Made by a program: the position numbers and the translations under genes. A stretch of 64,000 nt of DNA from JAPPFW01 sp965200835 (GTDB taxonomy: Bacteria > Actinomycetota > Acidimicrobiia > Spongiisociales > Spongiisociaceae), in NCBI GenBank assembly GCA_965200835.1, contig OZ241390.1, forward strand, positions 620,001 to 684,000. Direction: 5' to 3'. Below are positions 51,035 through 59,959 of the stretch, piece after piece. A model generated the notes under the pieces. That model worked only from the letters and a program-made list of their open reading frames with translations. It had not been told where the DNA came from and made no database searches. Each line of letters opens with the position of its first letter. Position 1 is the stretch's first letter.

Positions 51035-52180
51035 CTAGAGGGCTGGGAGATGCTTTAGACGCATACCAAGAAGGTCGGCAAGGTCCGCAGAAGTAATGTC
51101 CATCTGGTAATAAGCTTCCAGAACTATTCGTGTATATGCCTCACCCACGTTCCGCAGCTGGAGCACGTGATAAGGATTACCTCTTCCAGACTTGGCCGGG
51201 CTGCTTTCTTCCAAGTAACTAAGGTAAATATGGCGACGAGCCAAGTAGAGGTCCATCGAGACAATACCGATCGTCGCCAATCTACGAAGGGTCGCCTCTT
51301 TACTCACCCCATACTTTGCGGATAAGGAGCCCAGTAGATCTTCCGTCCAGTAGTCATCTCCCTCGGTTCTGCTTACCACAGGATCATCGGCAAGTACCTG
51401 TCGTGGGAGAAGAGCGGCAGCTGCAGAGGCGTTGCAGAGAGTCTCCACATTGTCATCAGGACACAGTGAGCCACCGTCGTCCAGATCGCAGATACCTCCG
51501 TTCCTGAGAAGTAGATGTGACCACTCATGCAGGAGGGTGAACACGCGACCCCGGGGAGAGTCTGACCCATTCAAAACGATCACGGGGTATACGTCGGCCA
51601 TCACTAGGCAACCACGCATTTCTTGTATTCTTATGCCTGAAACCTGTGCCACCAGAACACCTACGGCTTCGGTGGCACGAATCCAGAGAGCCAGAGCCTT
51701 ATGCTCATTACGGGTGGCTGATTGGTCCTCGATACTGACACCGAGTATCTGGCGGATCAGCCGCCCAAGACTCTCCGGATCGGACGGTACAACGTGCGGA
51801 ATCTCTGGGGTTGGCAGGTCCCCACCGAGACCTACCGAGAGCTCCGCGGCTATCTCTCTCTGAAGCTGGACTCTTCTGACTTCGGCAGCCAGGGTGGGAC
51901 CCATCCCCTGTTCAGTTCCTGGCAACCGGCGGTGATCGCGCAGGGCATCGAACTCTTTAGGGGGCTCCGAAAGGTAGAACACCGCGAGTGGCCGTTTGTA
52001 GACGCTGGCGATCTTACGTAACTGGGCCACCGTGGGGGCAGACTCGCCAGCTTCCCAGGCTCGAAGGCGTTCGGCTGGTTGACCGATCTTCTGGGCGGCC
52101 GCATCGATCGACAGCCGCGCCGAATCACGCGCCCAGGAGAGTAACTCACGCTCGATGATTGCTGTAGCGGTGCGGGACAT
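51035..52180 (-). CDS. XRE-family regulator with ImmA/IrrE metallopeptidase domain
   Basis: 381 aa. N-terminal helix-turn-helix (DAAAQKIGQPAERLRAWEAG, about 25-45; PTVAQLRKIASVYKRPLAVF), then a peptidase M78 domain with the zinc motif HEWSH (LLHEWSHLLLRNGG). This class pairs with DUF4411 or other PIN-like toxins, acting as a DNA-binding antitoxin, and is also used to cleave repressors in mobile elements. The adjacent toxin gene is decayed, so this may be a solitary antitoxin. The ~2 kb stretch has less GC-biased codons than the rest, suggesting acquisition. Confidence 0.87.
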   Translation of the reverse strand: MSRTATAIIERELLSWARDSARLSIDAAAQKIGQPAERLRAWEAGESAPTVAQLRKIASVYKRPLAVFYLSEPPKEFDALRDHRRLPGTEQGMGPTLAAEVRRVQLQREIAAELSVGLGGDLPTPEIPHVVPSDPESLGRLIRQILGVSIEDQSATRNEHKALALWIRATEAVGVLVAQVSGIRIQEMRGCLVMADVYPVIVLNGSDSPRGRVFTLLHEWSHLLLRNGGICDLDDGGSLCPDDNVETLCNASAAAALLPRQVLADDPVVSRTEGDDYWTEDLLGSLSAKYGVSKEATLRRLATIGIVSMDLYLARRHIYLSYLEESSPAKSGRGNPYHVLQLRNVGEAYTRIVLEAYYQMDITSADLADLLGMRLKHLPAL

Positions 52181-52342
52181 TCTGGAACTACCTCGGTAAG
52201 TCGGAGGTTTGTGAACTGGTCGTGGACACCTTCGTAGGGTCTTGCGATCCTAGAATCTGCGCGTGAGGCTCTTGGCCCTATCCGCTTTGTGAGAGTGCTC
52301 ATAGCCGGAACACGAGAAACCTGCGCGATGGAAGAGGATAGG

Positions 52343-53821
52343 TCAGTCGGGAAGACCAGTCTTGTCGGGATCGAAACCGTTCTTCGCGAGGTCGCTGGCT
52401 AGGGCTATGAGGGTTCTTACTCCGAATCCTGATCCGCCTTGGGTCTGGTAGTGCTCGTTCTTGGTCCAGCGGGCGGGGCCCGCGATGTCGAGGTGTGCCC
52501 ATGGGACGTCATCGACGAACTCCTTCAGCAACAGGGCGGCGGTTAGGGCACCTGCCCACCTGCCACCGATGTTCTTCATGTCCGCCATGGGAGTATCGAG
52601 GAGGCCGCGGTAGTCCTCGGGCAAGGGCAGGTGCCACAAGCGCTCTCCGGCTTCCTCCCCCACCCGGGCGATCCGATCGATCAGCTCCTGGTCGTTGCCC
52701 ATCAAACCGGCGATCTTGTCCCCGAGCGCCACCTTGCAGGCGCCGGTCAAGGTAGCTAGGTCCACCATCAGGTCCGGGCCGTACTCGACGGCCAGCGCCA
52801 GAGCATCGGCCAGCACCAGTCTGCCTTCGGCGTCGGTGTTCAATACCTCGATGGTCTTACCGTTCCGGGTGGTGAGCACATCGCCCGGCTTGGTGGCCAG
52901 CGGACCCGGCATGTTGTCGGTGAGAGGCGTCAGGCCGACCACCTTCACCTCCAACCCGAGCAGGGCGACGGCTCGGATGGCGGCCAGTACGGCTGCCGCC
53001 CCGGACATGTCGGTCTTCATCGTCTCCATACCCTTGGCAGTCTTGAGGCTCAGACCGCCTGAGTCGAAGGTGATTCCCTTCCCCACGTAGGCGAGCAAGG
53101 GCAGAGAATCGGCACCCTCCGGCTCGTAACGAAGCTCCAGTAGCCGGGGAGGTCTGCTGGAACCGGCCGCCACCCCCAACACTCCACCGAAGCCGCCTTC
53201 GGCCAGCTGGTCCTCGTCATAGACCTTCAGCTGGAGGCCAGGGATCTCCGCCCACTCCTCGACCAGGGCTTGGATCTGGGTGGGTGCCTTGTCACCGGCC
53301 GCGGTGTTGACCAGGTCGCGTGCCCAACCCACTGCTTCAGCTACCACCGCTCCCCTCTCGCAGGCGACCGGATCAGCCTCACCAACCAGGATGAGCGTCT
53401 CGGTCACCGACGGATCGGGCTTGCTCCGGTAGTGGTCGTAGGTGTACTGGGACATTAGGAAACCCTCGACCACCGCCGACTCGGGGCCGTCCTGGGCGAG
53501 GGTGGTGGCCACCACCGAGTTGCGGGCTGTTAGGCGGCCCAGGATTCCGGCCGCCTGGCGAACCGTCTCGGCGGTCGAGCCGTCACCGAGACCGAGGGCT
53601 ATCACGGTGTGCGGACGGATGGTTCCGGTGTGAAAGACAACGCTCTGGCCTGGGCGGCCCTTGAACCGGCCGTGTTCCAGAGCTCGGCCGAACCCGGCCC
53701 CGAGAGAAGTCGCGTAGTCCTGTGCACCTCCCGACCACCGAAGCCCGGGACGCGCCGCCAGGCCTACCACGTCGGCGGCGGCTAGTGCCTCGTCCAGGTT
53801 CGGAATCACCTCGATGTTCAC
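52343..53821 (-). CDS. pepA: Leucyl aminopeptidase (M17 family)
   Basis: 492 aa. The C-terminal catalytic domain shows the two-metal set: VGKGITFDSGGLSLKTAKGM (Lys and Asp ligands), MKTDMSGAAAVL and the family signature NTDAEGRLVLADAL. The N-terminal domain (about 1-165) is the variable M17 cap. A hexameric cytosolic exopeptidase that removes N-terminal Leu and other residues, needing Mn or Zn. It is a housekeeping-type gene with no obvious operon partner; 161 bp separates it from the XRE gene. Confidence 0.95.
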   Translation of the reverse strand: MNIEVIPNLDEALAAADVVGLAARPGLRWSGGAQDYATSLGAGFGRALEHGRFKGRPGQSVVFHTGTIRPHTVIALGLGDGSTAETVRQAAGILGRLTARNSVVATTLAQDGPESAVVEGFLMSQYTYDHYRSKPDPSVTETLILVGEADPVACERGAVVAEAVGWARDLVNTAAGDKAPTQIQALVEEWAEIPGLQLKVYDEDQLAEGGFGGVLGVAAGSSRPPRLLELRYEPEGADSLPLLAYVGKGITFDSGGLSLKTAKGMETMKTDMSGAAAVLAAIRAVALLGLEVKVVGLTPLTDNMPGPLATKPGDVLTTRNGKTIEVLNTDAEGRLVLADALALAVEYGPDLMVDLATLTGACKVALGDKIAGLMGNDQELIDRIARVGEEAGERLWHLPLPEDYRGLLDTPMADMKNIGGRWAGALTAALLLKEFVDDVPWAHLDIAGPARWTKNEHYQTQGGSGFGVRTLIALASDLAKNGFDPDKTGLPD

Positions 53822-53889
53822 GACAACACTCCTTCAAGACGCGGGGTCGGGTGACCGGGCCGGCCACCGGAGGGAAATCCTACCCGGGC

Positions 53890-54570
53890 TCAGCCCACAA
53901 TCACTCTGACCAGGCTTACCGACCCCAAGGAGGTGAGGACGGCTAGGTAGCTGAGGCCGGTGGCCGCCATCACTCCCGGATAAGAGGGATAACCGAGGGC
54001 AAACCAAACCGCCACCATCAGAAGGAGGCTCGTCCCGGCCAGTGCCACCGACGTGATCAGTCCTCCGGCCGTGACCGCCATGGGCAGGCTGGATACCAGG
54101 ACCACCGTAGCGTCCAGAAGCACGCCTCCCGCTCCGGCCAGAGCCAGATTCCGGAGAGGGCGCCGGGGTATGCGCGGGTCGATCAGATACCAGTGGCCCA
54201 ACAGCATCTCGCCCGTGATCCCCCCCAGCGCCAGGCTACCCGTGACTGCCCACACCAGAGGGCCGGGGCCCGAGCCGGCCACTTGCAACAGGTACAGCAC
54301 GGCCGAGAGCGCCAGAGCTAAGGTGGCCAACGCCGGGCGGCGGGCCAATAGGCCGGCCAGTATCCCAGCTATCCAGGCGGCGCCCACTACCGGACCAGGA
54401 TCGAAGACCCAGGCACCGGCCCCGATCAGGCTCGTGACGCCCGCGGTCAACCATAGGTAGCCAGGACCTACGATCCTCCAGTAAGCCACGACGGCGGCGG
54501 CCGCCGCGATTCCGGCCGCCCAGATCGCCAGCAGGGATCCGGGGTTGAACGCCACTTCCGATCCGAACAT
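53890..54570 (-). CDS. Integral membrane protein, unknown function
   Basis: 226 aa, six or seven predicted membrane helices from end to end (for example LLAIWAAGIAAAAAVVAYW, PALATLALALSAVLYLLQVA, LITSVALAGTSLLLMVAVWF). No charged catalytic motifs apart from a polar loop HWYLIDPRIPRRPL between helices 4 and 5. It is 68 bp upstream of pepA on the same strand. No family recognised with confidence. Confidence 0.75.
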   Translation of the reverse strand: MFGSEVAFNPGSLLAIWAAGIAAAAAVVAYWRIVGPGYLWLTAGVTSLIGAGAWVFDPGPVVGAAWIAGILAGLLARRPALATLALALSAVLYLLQVAGSGPGPLVWAVTGSLALGGITGEMLLGHWYLIDPRIPRRPLRNLALAGAGGVLLDATVVLVSSLPMAVTAGGLITSVALAGTSLLLMVAVWFALGYPSYPGVMAATGLSYLAVLTSLGSVSLVRVIVG

Positions 54571-54707
54571 GGTCTCCGTTCTCAGCTAGGACCTCGGCCC
54601 TGACCTATCCTGTACTCCGGCCATCGAGTGGCGCTGGTGGTGCGGGCGAGAGCAGTATAAGAACCAGCGTCTTGGGCGGAACGTCCGCTATCCCTTAGGA
54701 GGTCCTC

Positions 54708-55673
54708 CTGCCACCACTTCCCTTCGTGTCGGTGGTCATGGCGGTCCTCAACGAGGAGGCCTATCTCGAGACCACCCTGGACACACTGTTCGGTCAGGAC
54801 TACCAGGGACCCCTCGAAGTAGTGGTGGCCGCCGGGCCAAGCACCGACCGGACATCCGCCATCCTGACCTCCCGTTCCGAGTCCGAACCGCGCCTCCGGG
54901 TGGTGGACAATCCGGACTCGTGGGTGGCGGCCGGCCTGAACCGGGCGATCGAGGCCTGCCGGGGAGAGATAGTCGTGCGATGTGACGGGCATGCGGAGCC
55001 GGCCTGCGACTACGTGCGATTGGCCGTGGAGTTGCTCGACCGGACCGGCGCGGCCAACGTGGGAAGCCGCCAGCAAGCGGTTGGAACCACCCTGGTACAA
55101 CGGGCGGTAGCCATCGCCATGACCTCGCCGTTCGCGATCGGGAACGCCCGATTCCGTTACTCGTCCAAAGCCGGCCCGGCCGACACCGTCTACCTAGGTG
55201 CCTTTCCGCGGCAGGTCTTGGAGGAAGTGGGTGGCTTCGATCCTCGCCTCCGGCGCAACCAGGACTACGAGCTCAACTACCGCCTGCGTCGATCGGGTCG
55301 GATCGTGTGGTTCGACCCTCGCCTGCGGGTTACCTATCGACCGCGAGCCTCGCTCGCATCCCTCTGGCGCCAGTATCTCGACTATGGGAGCTGGAAGCGG
55401 CGGATGCTGTCTATGAATCCGGGATCGCTGGCCGTCCGCCAGACCGCCCCGCCGCTCCTGATCATCGGACTCCTGGTATCGGGGCTCGCGCTGGCGGTGG
55501 GGTTTCCCCTCTGGTGGGCGATTCCGGCTGCCTATGGAGCATTCCTGGGTGTGGCCACCATCACCGAGTGGATCCGGAGTCGCGACCGGGCGGCCCTCCT
55601 CCTGCCCGCAGTGATCCCCACCATGCACCTGTCCTGGGGTATCGGCTTCCTCTCGTTTCTCACCCGCAGGTGA
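54708..55673 (+). CDS. GT2-family glycosyltransferase (ExoA-like)
   Basis: 321 aa from a possible CTG start at 54708, or 315 aa from the GTG at 54726. AGGAGG at 54697-54702 lies 5 nt before the CTG but 23 nt before the GTG, so I prefer the CTG; the N-terminal extension (LPPLPFVSVVMAVLNEE) is also what GT2 proteins look like there. Motifs: VVMAVLNEEAYLETTLDTLF, GPSTDRT, RCDGHAEPACDYV (DxD-like), AFPRQVLEEVGGFDPRLRRN and DYELNYRLRRSG. Two or three C-terminal membrane helices follow (from about residue 240). It probably adds a sugar to a lipid-linked surface glycan. Confidence 0.86.
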   Translation: MPPLPFVSVVMAVLNEEAYLETTLDTLFGQDYQGPLEVVVAAGPSTDRTSAILTSRSESEPRLRVVDNPDSWVAAGLNRAIEACRGEIVVRCDGHAEPACDYVRLAVELLDRTGAANVGSRQQAVGTTLVQRAVAIAMTSPFAIGNARFRYSSKAGPADTVYLGAFPRQVLEEVGGFDPRLRRNQDYELNYRLRRSGRIVWFDPRLRVTYRPRASLASLWRQYLDYGSWKRRMLSMNPGSLAVRQTAPPLLIIGLLVSGLALAVGFPLWWAIPAAYGAFLGVATITEWIRSRDRAALLLPAVIPTMHLSWGIGFLSFLTRR

Positions 55674-55676
55674 CCT

Positions 55677-57719
55677 TCACCTCCAGATGAAGGCCCGGGC
55701 GAGGAAGGTCGCCATGGATCCCCGGGTAACCGGATCATCCGGGCAGAAACGGGTCCCATCACCGCAGCCGGCGGTGATTCCGAGGGCGGCGATCGCGTTG
55801 ATCTCCGCATGGGCCGGGTGGGTGTCGGGCACATCCGTGAACCCTCGATCAACGGCCTCCCCGTTGAGGTCGAGGGCGCGGGCCAGGAATACCGCCATCA
55901 CCTCCCTGGTGACCGGATCATCCGGGCAGAAACGGGTGCCATCACCGCATCCGGTAGTCATCCCCAGATCGGCTATCGCATAGATGGCCCCCCGATGGGT
56001 ATGTCCCTCGCTGACATCGGAGTAGCGGTCACCGTACATCGGTTCGAGGTCCATGGCCCTGAGCAGGAAGGTGGCCAGCGCGCCCCGCGACACCACCTCG
56101 TCGGGACAGTAGTAGAAGCCGTTCCCACAGCCCGAGGTGATGCTCTGCTGCCGGAGAGCCTGGATGCCCCGGGCATGCACCGAACCGATTGCATCCGCGA
56201 AGTTCGGTACCTGATCGAACGGGATCTCGGCCTCGCCCTCGTTTCCGACGTCCAGGGTGGGATCCTCTCTCGGATAGTCGGCGGCGGCCTCGTCCTCTCC
56301 CGGACCTTCCGGAGTAGCAGACGGGTCGGCCAACTCACCATCGACCGACAGGATGTTGGAAGACTTCAAACCTAGGGCAGTCCGCAAGCGGGCCCCGGCC
56401 ACCGTGATCGTCTTGGGAGCCCCAACACTGATCCCGTCGAACCGCACCCTGGCCGCCGAGGACACTGATCCTGTATTGAGCAGCGTGACGTCGGTAACCT
56501 CCTCCCAGCCCAGCCAGCGGGCCAGGTCGGACGCACTGACCTGGCGCTCCCACGAGGTGTGCGGGTTGCCCATCTCCGGGTCGATGTCCCACGAGTCATC
56601 CACCGGCGTGAGGTACGGCCACTCCCGCACCGCCGAGGGTCGCCCGTTCCACTCCGTGAAGAAGCCGTACCGGTTGCTCACGGTGAACCCGCCCGAGGAG
56701 GCCGTGAAGAAGGCCTGCAGGATCCCGCCCTCGGTGAATACCTCCCAATCGGGACCGAAGTAGGTGAGGACCCGGTCCTGGGTGGCGTCCACCCCGGCCT
56801 GCCAGGGCTGCCCGTCCGAACGGGCCTCCTTGGCCCAGCCGATGTAGTTGATATCCCGAGTGCTGTCACGCAGATGGCACCAGCAACTGTCCTTGCGCCC
56901 GAAGGTGATGCCCGGATCCACCTCGGCGTCCGCGGGACGGGCTTCGGTCTCGTACTGGAAGAACTTGAAAGCGGCGTACGTGCGAGCTGCCACCACCTGC
57001 GCCTCGTTCACGCCGGGCTCCACCCACATGTCGGGAAGTTCCGCGATACCGCGCAGGTAGTCCTCGAGACCCAACGCCAGCACCACATGGAATCCGATCT
57101 CGTTGGGATCGTCCCGGATCTTGAGCTCGCCATGCCGGTATTCGCACTCCTCCCCCCTCCGGGCCGAACACAGCCTGCCCTTCTCCTCTCCCTGACGCAG
57201 CTGGACGCCGTTCGCGTCGGGCCACGAGATGGCCGCCCGGCAGGCTCCTGGGGTGCCTTGCAGCTGATCATCTAGGAAGAATCCGCACTCGTTGCGGTCG
57301 ATCTGCCGGAACTCCCACGTCTCACCCTCCTGGGGATGCTCGGGCTTGGGACAGGGACCCTCACCGTCGTTGATCAGGCATAGATCCAGGGGACCCCCCA
57401 TCGCGGTGAAGTGCAGCAGGGTGATGTGGGATCCGAGGTTGACCCAGAGCGGTTTCTCCAGCGTATAGAGCAGGTCGTTGGGAAGCTCTAGGTCACTCAT
57501 GGTGGCCGGTTGCGAACCCGGGTAGTAGTAGGCAGCGATCTCCTCGCCGGACCGGGAGGGGTCGGCCAGGGCTTGCCCGTAGGCGCCCCACTGGCTCATC
57601 CCGACACCGTGGCCCCAGCCCGAGCCTTCGAAAACAAACACCGGAGCCGGTTGAGCATCGGTAAAAGCAGCCGGGATCAACCCGAACAGCGCTATGACTA
57701 GGAGGAGTCTCCGGAACAT
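55677..57719 (-). CDS. SpoIID/LytB-domain protein with three SLH repeats
   Basis: 680 aa from the ATG at 57719; that start gives a proper signal peptide (MFRRLLLVIALFGLIPAAF). The middle is a SpoIID/LytB domain (VFEGSGWGHGVGMSQWGAYG near the N-terminus, LGLEDYLRGIAELP, NEAQVVAARTYAAFK, FFTASSGGFTVSN), the family of peptidoglycan lytic amidase-activator proteins. After an acidic linker there are three S-layer homology repeats (about 515-680) ending in the pattern GCGDGTRFCPDDPVTR; their paired Cys are typical of Acidimicrobiia-like bacteria in my experience. The protein is likely exported and anchored to the wall or S-layer, remodelling peptidoglycan. Confidence 0.89.
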   Translation of the reverse strand: MFRRLLLVIALFGLIPAAFTDAQPAPVFVFEGSGWGHGVGMSQWGAYGQALADPSRSGEEIAAYYYPGSQPATMSDLELPNDLLYTLEKPLWVNLGSHITLLHFTAMGGPLDLCLINDGEGPCPKPEHPQEGETWEFRQIDRNECGFFLDDQLQGTPGACRAAISWPDANGVQLRQGEEKGRLCSARRGEECEYRHGELKIRDDPNEIGFHVVLALGLEDYLRGIAELPDMWVEPGVNEAQVVAARTYAAFKFFQYETEARPADAEVDPGITFGRKDSCWCHLRDSTRDINYIGWAKEARSDGQPWQAGVDATQDRVLTYFGPDWEVFTEGGILQAFFTASSGGFTVSNRYGFFTEWNGRPSAVREWPYLTPVDDSWDIDPEMGNPHTSWERQVSASDLARWLGWEEVTDVTLLNTGSVSSAARVRFDGISVGAPKTITVAGARLRTALGLKSSNILSVDGELADPSATPEGPGEDEAAADYPREDPTLDVGNEGEAEIPFDQVPNFADAIGSVHARGIQALRQQSITSGCGNGFYYCPDEVVSRGALATFLLRAMDLEPMYGDRYSDVSEGHTHRGAIYAIADLGMTTGCGDGTRFCPDDPVTREVMAVFLARALDLNGEAVDRGFTDVPDTHPAHAEINAIAALGITAGCGDGTRFCPDDPVTRGSMATFLARAFIWR

Positions 57720-57952
57720 CGAAGGCAGTGTAGAAGCTATCCGGCCCTGTTTTCGCGCATTAGGCCAGCGCACCTCTACTCTCTCCGCCCTGGACCTACT
57801 GAGGTTGACGGCGTGAGTGGCCGTTCCCGAACCGGCGGTACCCTGAGGTCATGCACCTAAGCGCCTATCCGGACCGATCCCCCGTCCGCTACCGATACGT
57901 AACTCATGTGGTGGCGCGGACCGGTTAGCGATCCATCGACAGTGCGTTCGGT

Positions 57953-59440
57953 ATGAGAGGCCGGGAGACCTCACCGCCTGCTGGATCCACCGCCGCCAAG
58001 AGGATCCGTCCCTGGGTCGGATGGATCCTGGCTACTCTCGTAGCTCTGGTTGTGCTGGCAACCTGGCTGCCCGATCTGCACATGCCCCTGGGAGACAGCG
58101 ACGACGGCCGGATATTGGCCCGGTTCGGCCTGTCCGCCCGAAACTTCTGGGAGCTCGGCCCGGCTGAATCCGGGTTCGGGGCCAGGATCGATCCATACAT
58201 CCGGGCTGAATACGGCATCGAACCGGGAGAGACTCCCCCGGTCGAGGCGGTGACCTATGCCCACCACCCGCCGCTCCAGACCTTCATCAGCATCCTCTCG
58301 GTCGGGATGTGGGGGGACAACCCGGCCGCTCTGCGGATCGTGGGTTTCCTGCTGGGTGCCGCCACCGTCGTGTTCATGGCTGCGGTGGCGCGAGCAGTCG
58401 GGATGACCTGGGGACCGACCCTGCTGGCAATTAGCACCATGGCGGCTACCGGGTTCTTCTTCGTATACGGAAGGATCGGGGTGGGTTTCTCCCTGATAGC
58501 CGCCAGTGTGGCCCTGGTGGCTTACCTGCGCCGCCAACCCCACCCCCGTAAGGCAGCCATCGCTTTCGGAGCCGTGCTGGCCTGCCTGGCGGCCATGCAG
58601 TCCTGGATCGCCATGGCCGCCATGGGCCTATGTGTCATCTGGCTGTTCAGCGCGCAGGGCCTGTCACGGGTGACCCGCTGGATAGCGGCAGGTGCTCTAT
58701 TAGGAGTGGCCATAACCGCGCTCTGGCTGCTGGGAGGTACCGATGCCGCCGAGTTGGGGAATCGGGTCGCCTTCCGGGTCGATACTGCCGAGTACCCGTT
58801 CGGGGACTTCCTGGCCCGCCAGTGGAACTTCGCCAAGCAACTCACCCCCCTGTGGTTCCGTATCCTGGCTCCCTTTGCCCTCGTCGTCGGACTCATCGAC
58901 CGCCGCACCCGAGTACCGGTGGCCATAACGCTGGCCGTGGCTGCCGCCTGGACCTTCGGACTACGCCAGGGTGCTTGGATTCATCTGCTATGGAACTTCC
59001 CCTGGCTTGCCCCGATCACCATAGGTTCCGGCGCTCTGTTCGATCTGGTCCGGAACCGCATCCGCCGAACCCCCGCCTTTTTTGTCGGTGGCGTGGGAAC
59101 ACTGGTGGTCGCGGCTACTTTCTACGGATTGTTCATGGGACCCGTACATGAAACTTACTTACGCACCCCCGCGGTGGCAGGAACCATCATGGAACAAACT
59201 TCCGCACCGGACGGCATTATGTGGGTGACGCCCGGAATACCAGACCCGCGGTGGGTCTCTTATTACCTTGAGGTACCGGTCTGGACGGTTGAGGAGCGGT
59301 ACATCGACCTGGTCGGCCCCGATGACCTAGTGCTGACCCGCACCGATCGCAAGCGGGACTTCATCGCCATTCCCGAGGAATCTATAGTTGAGTTCGGTCG
59401 TTACCGGTTGCTCGAAGGCGAGGGGGTGCAGCGCCCATGA
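57953..59440 (+). CDS. Polytopic membrane glycosyltransferase, PMT/ArnT-like
   Basis: 495 aa with about 10 membrane helices. The first extracellular loop has DSDDGRILARFGLSARNFWE and THAHHPPLQTF-like YAHHPPLQTFIS, which is the pattern of the GT39/PMT superfamily that uses polyprenyl-phosphate sugars; the acidic pair Asp-Asp after helix 1 is the expected catalytic site. A hydrophilic C-terminal tail of about 90 aa (WVTPGIPDPRWVSYYLEVPV) ends the protein. The start is an ATG with no clear Shine-Dalgarno. Its last ~60 bp are included in the duplicated segment that reappears at 63422. Confidence 0.8.
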   Translation: MRGRETSPPAGSTAAKRIRPWVGWILATLVALVVLATWLPDLHMPLGDSDDGRILARFGLSARNFWELGPAESGFGARIDPYIRAEYGIEPGETPPVEAVTYAHHPPLQTFISILSVGMWGDNPAALRIVGFLLGAATVVFMAAVARAVGMTWGPTLLAISTMAATGFFFVYGRIGVGFSLIAASVALVAYLRRQPHPRKAAIAFGAVLACLAAMQSWIAMAAMGLCVIWLFSAQGLSRVTRWIAAGALLGVAITALWLLGGTDAAELGNRVAFRVDTAEYPFGDFLARQWNFAKQLTPLWFRILAPFALVVGLIDRRTRVPVAITLAVAAAWTFGLRQGAWIHLLWNFPWLAPITIGSGALFDLVRNRIRRTPAFFVGGVGTLVVAATFYGLFMGPVHETYLRTPAVAGTIMEQTSAPDGIMWVTPGIPDPRWVSYYLEVPVWTVEERYIDLVGPDDLVLTRTDRKRDFIAIPEESIVEFGRYRLLEGEGVQRP

Positions 59441-59959
59441 CAGGCACCGAGTTTCGATGAGTGGTTCTGGGGGGATGGGTCGGGGTAGCTATGGGGTTCC
59501 GGCTGCTCAGGTGTGTGGGAATGGTTGGAGGTCGCTTGGAGTAGCTGGACTCGATTCGTTCATGCCTTTGCATTCGGTGACCGTGGTTGTCCCTTATTAC
59601 GAGCGTCCGGGCAGGCTGATGTTGACTCTGGCTGGGTTGGAGCGTCAGAGCTATCCGAGGGAGCTGTTCGAGGTGGTGGTGGTGGACGACGGGTCCGATC
59701 CCCCACTCGTGCGGCCGGTTACTTCGTTGGATCTGCGGGTGGAGTATCAGGAGGATCTCGGCTTCGGACTGGCCCGGGCGCGCAATACGGGTGCTCGTGC
59801 TGCGCGGGGTGACATTCTTGTCTTCTTGGATTGTGACATGATTCCCGAGGATGGATGGTTAGCTGCCCACGCCCGCTGGCATCATGTCGCCAGCGATGTC
59901 GTGACCGTAGGTTTCCGCTTTCATGTGGATCCCGAGGGCGTGGACGGGTCGGATGTTCT
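59381..59959 (+). repeat. Direct repeat, left copy (glycosyltransferase 5' region)
   Basis: At least 579 bp are repeated without any indel at 63422-64000 (offset 4,041 bp). Only one isolated mismatch (59415) and a cluster of five within about seven bases near 59770-59776 are visible. The repeat begins inside the preceding membrane protein gene and continues to the end of the window. Confidence 0.92.

Noticed and set aside
55733..55950. Tandem DNA repeats as a separate element
   Set aside because: They encode the SLH repeats of the SpoIID-type protein.
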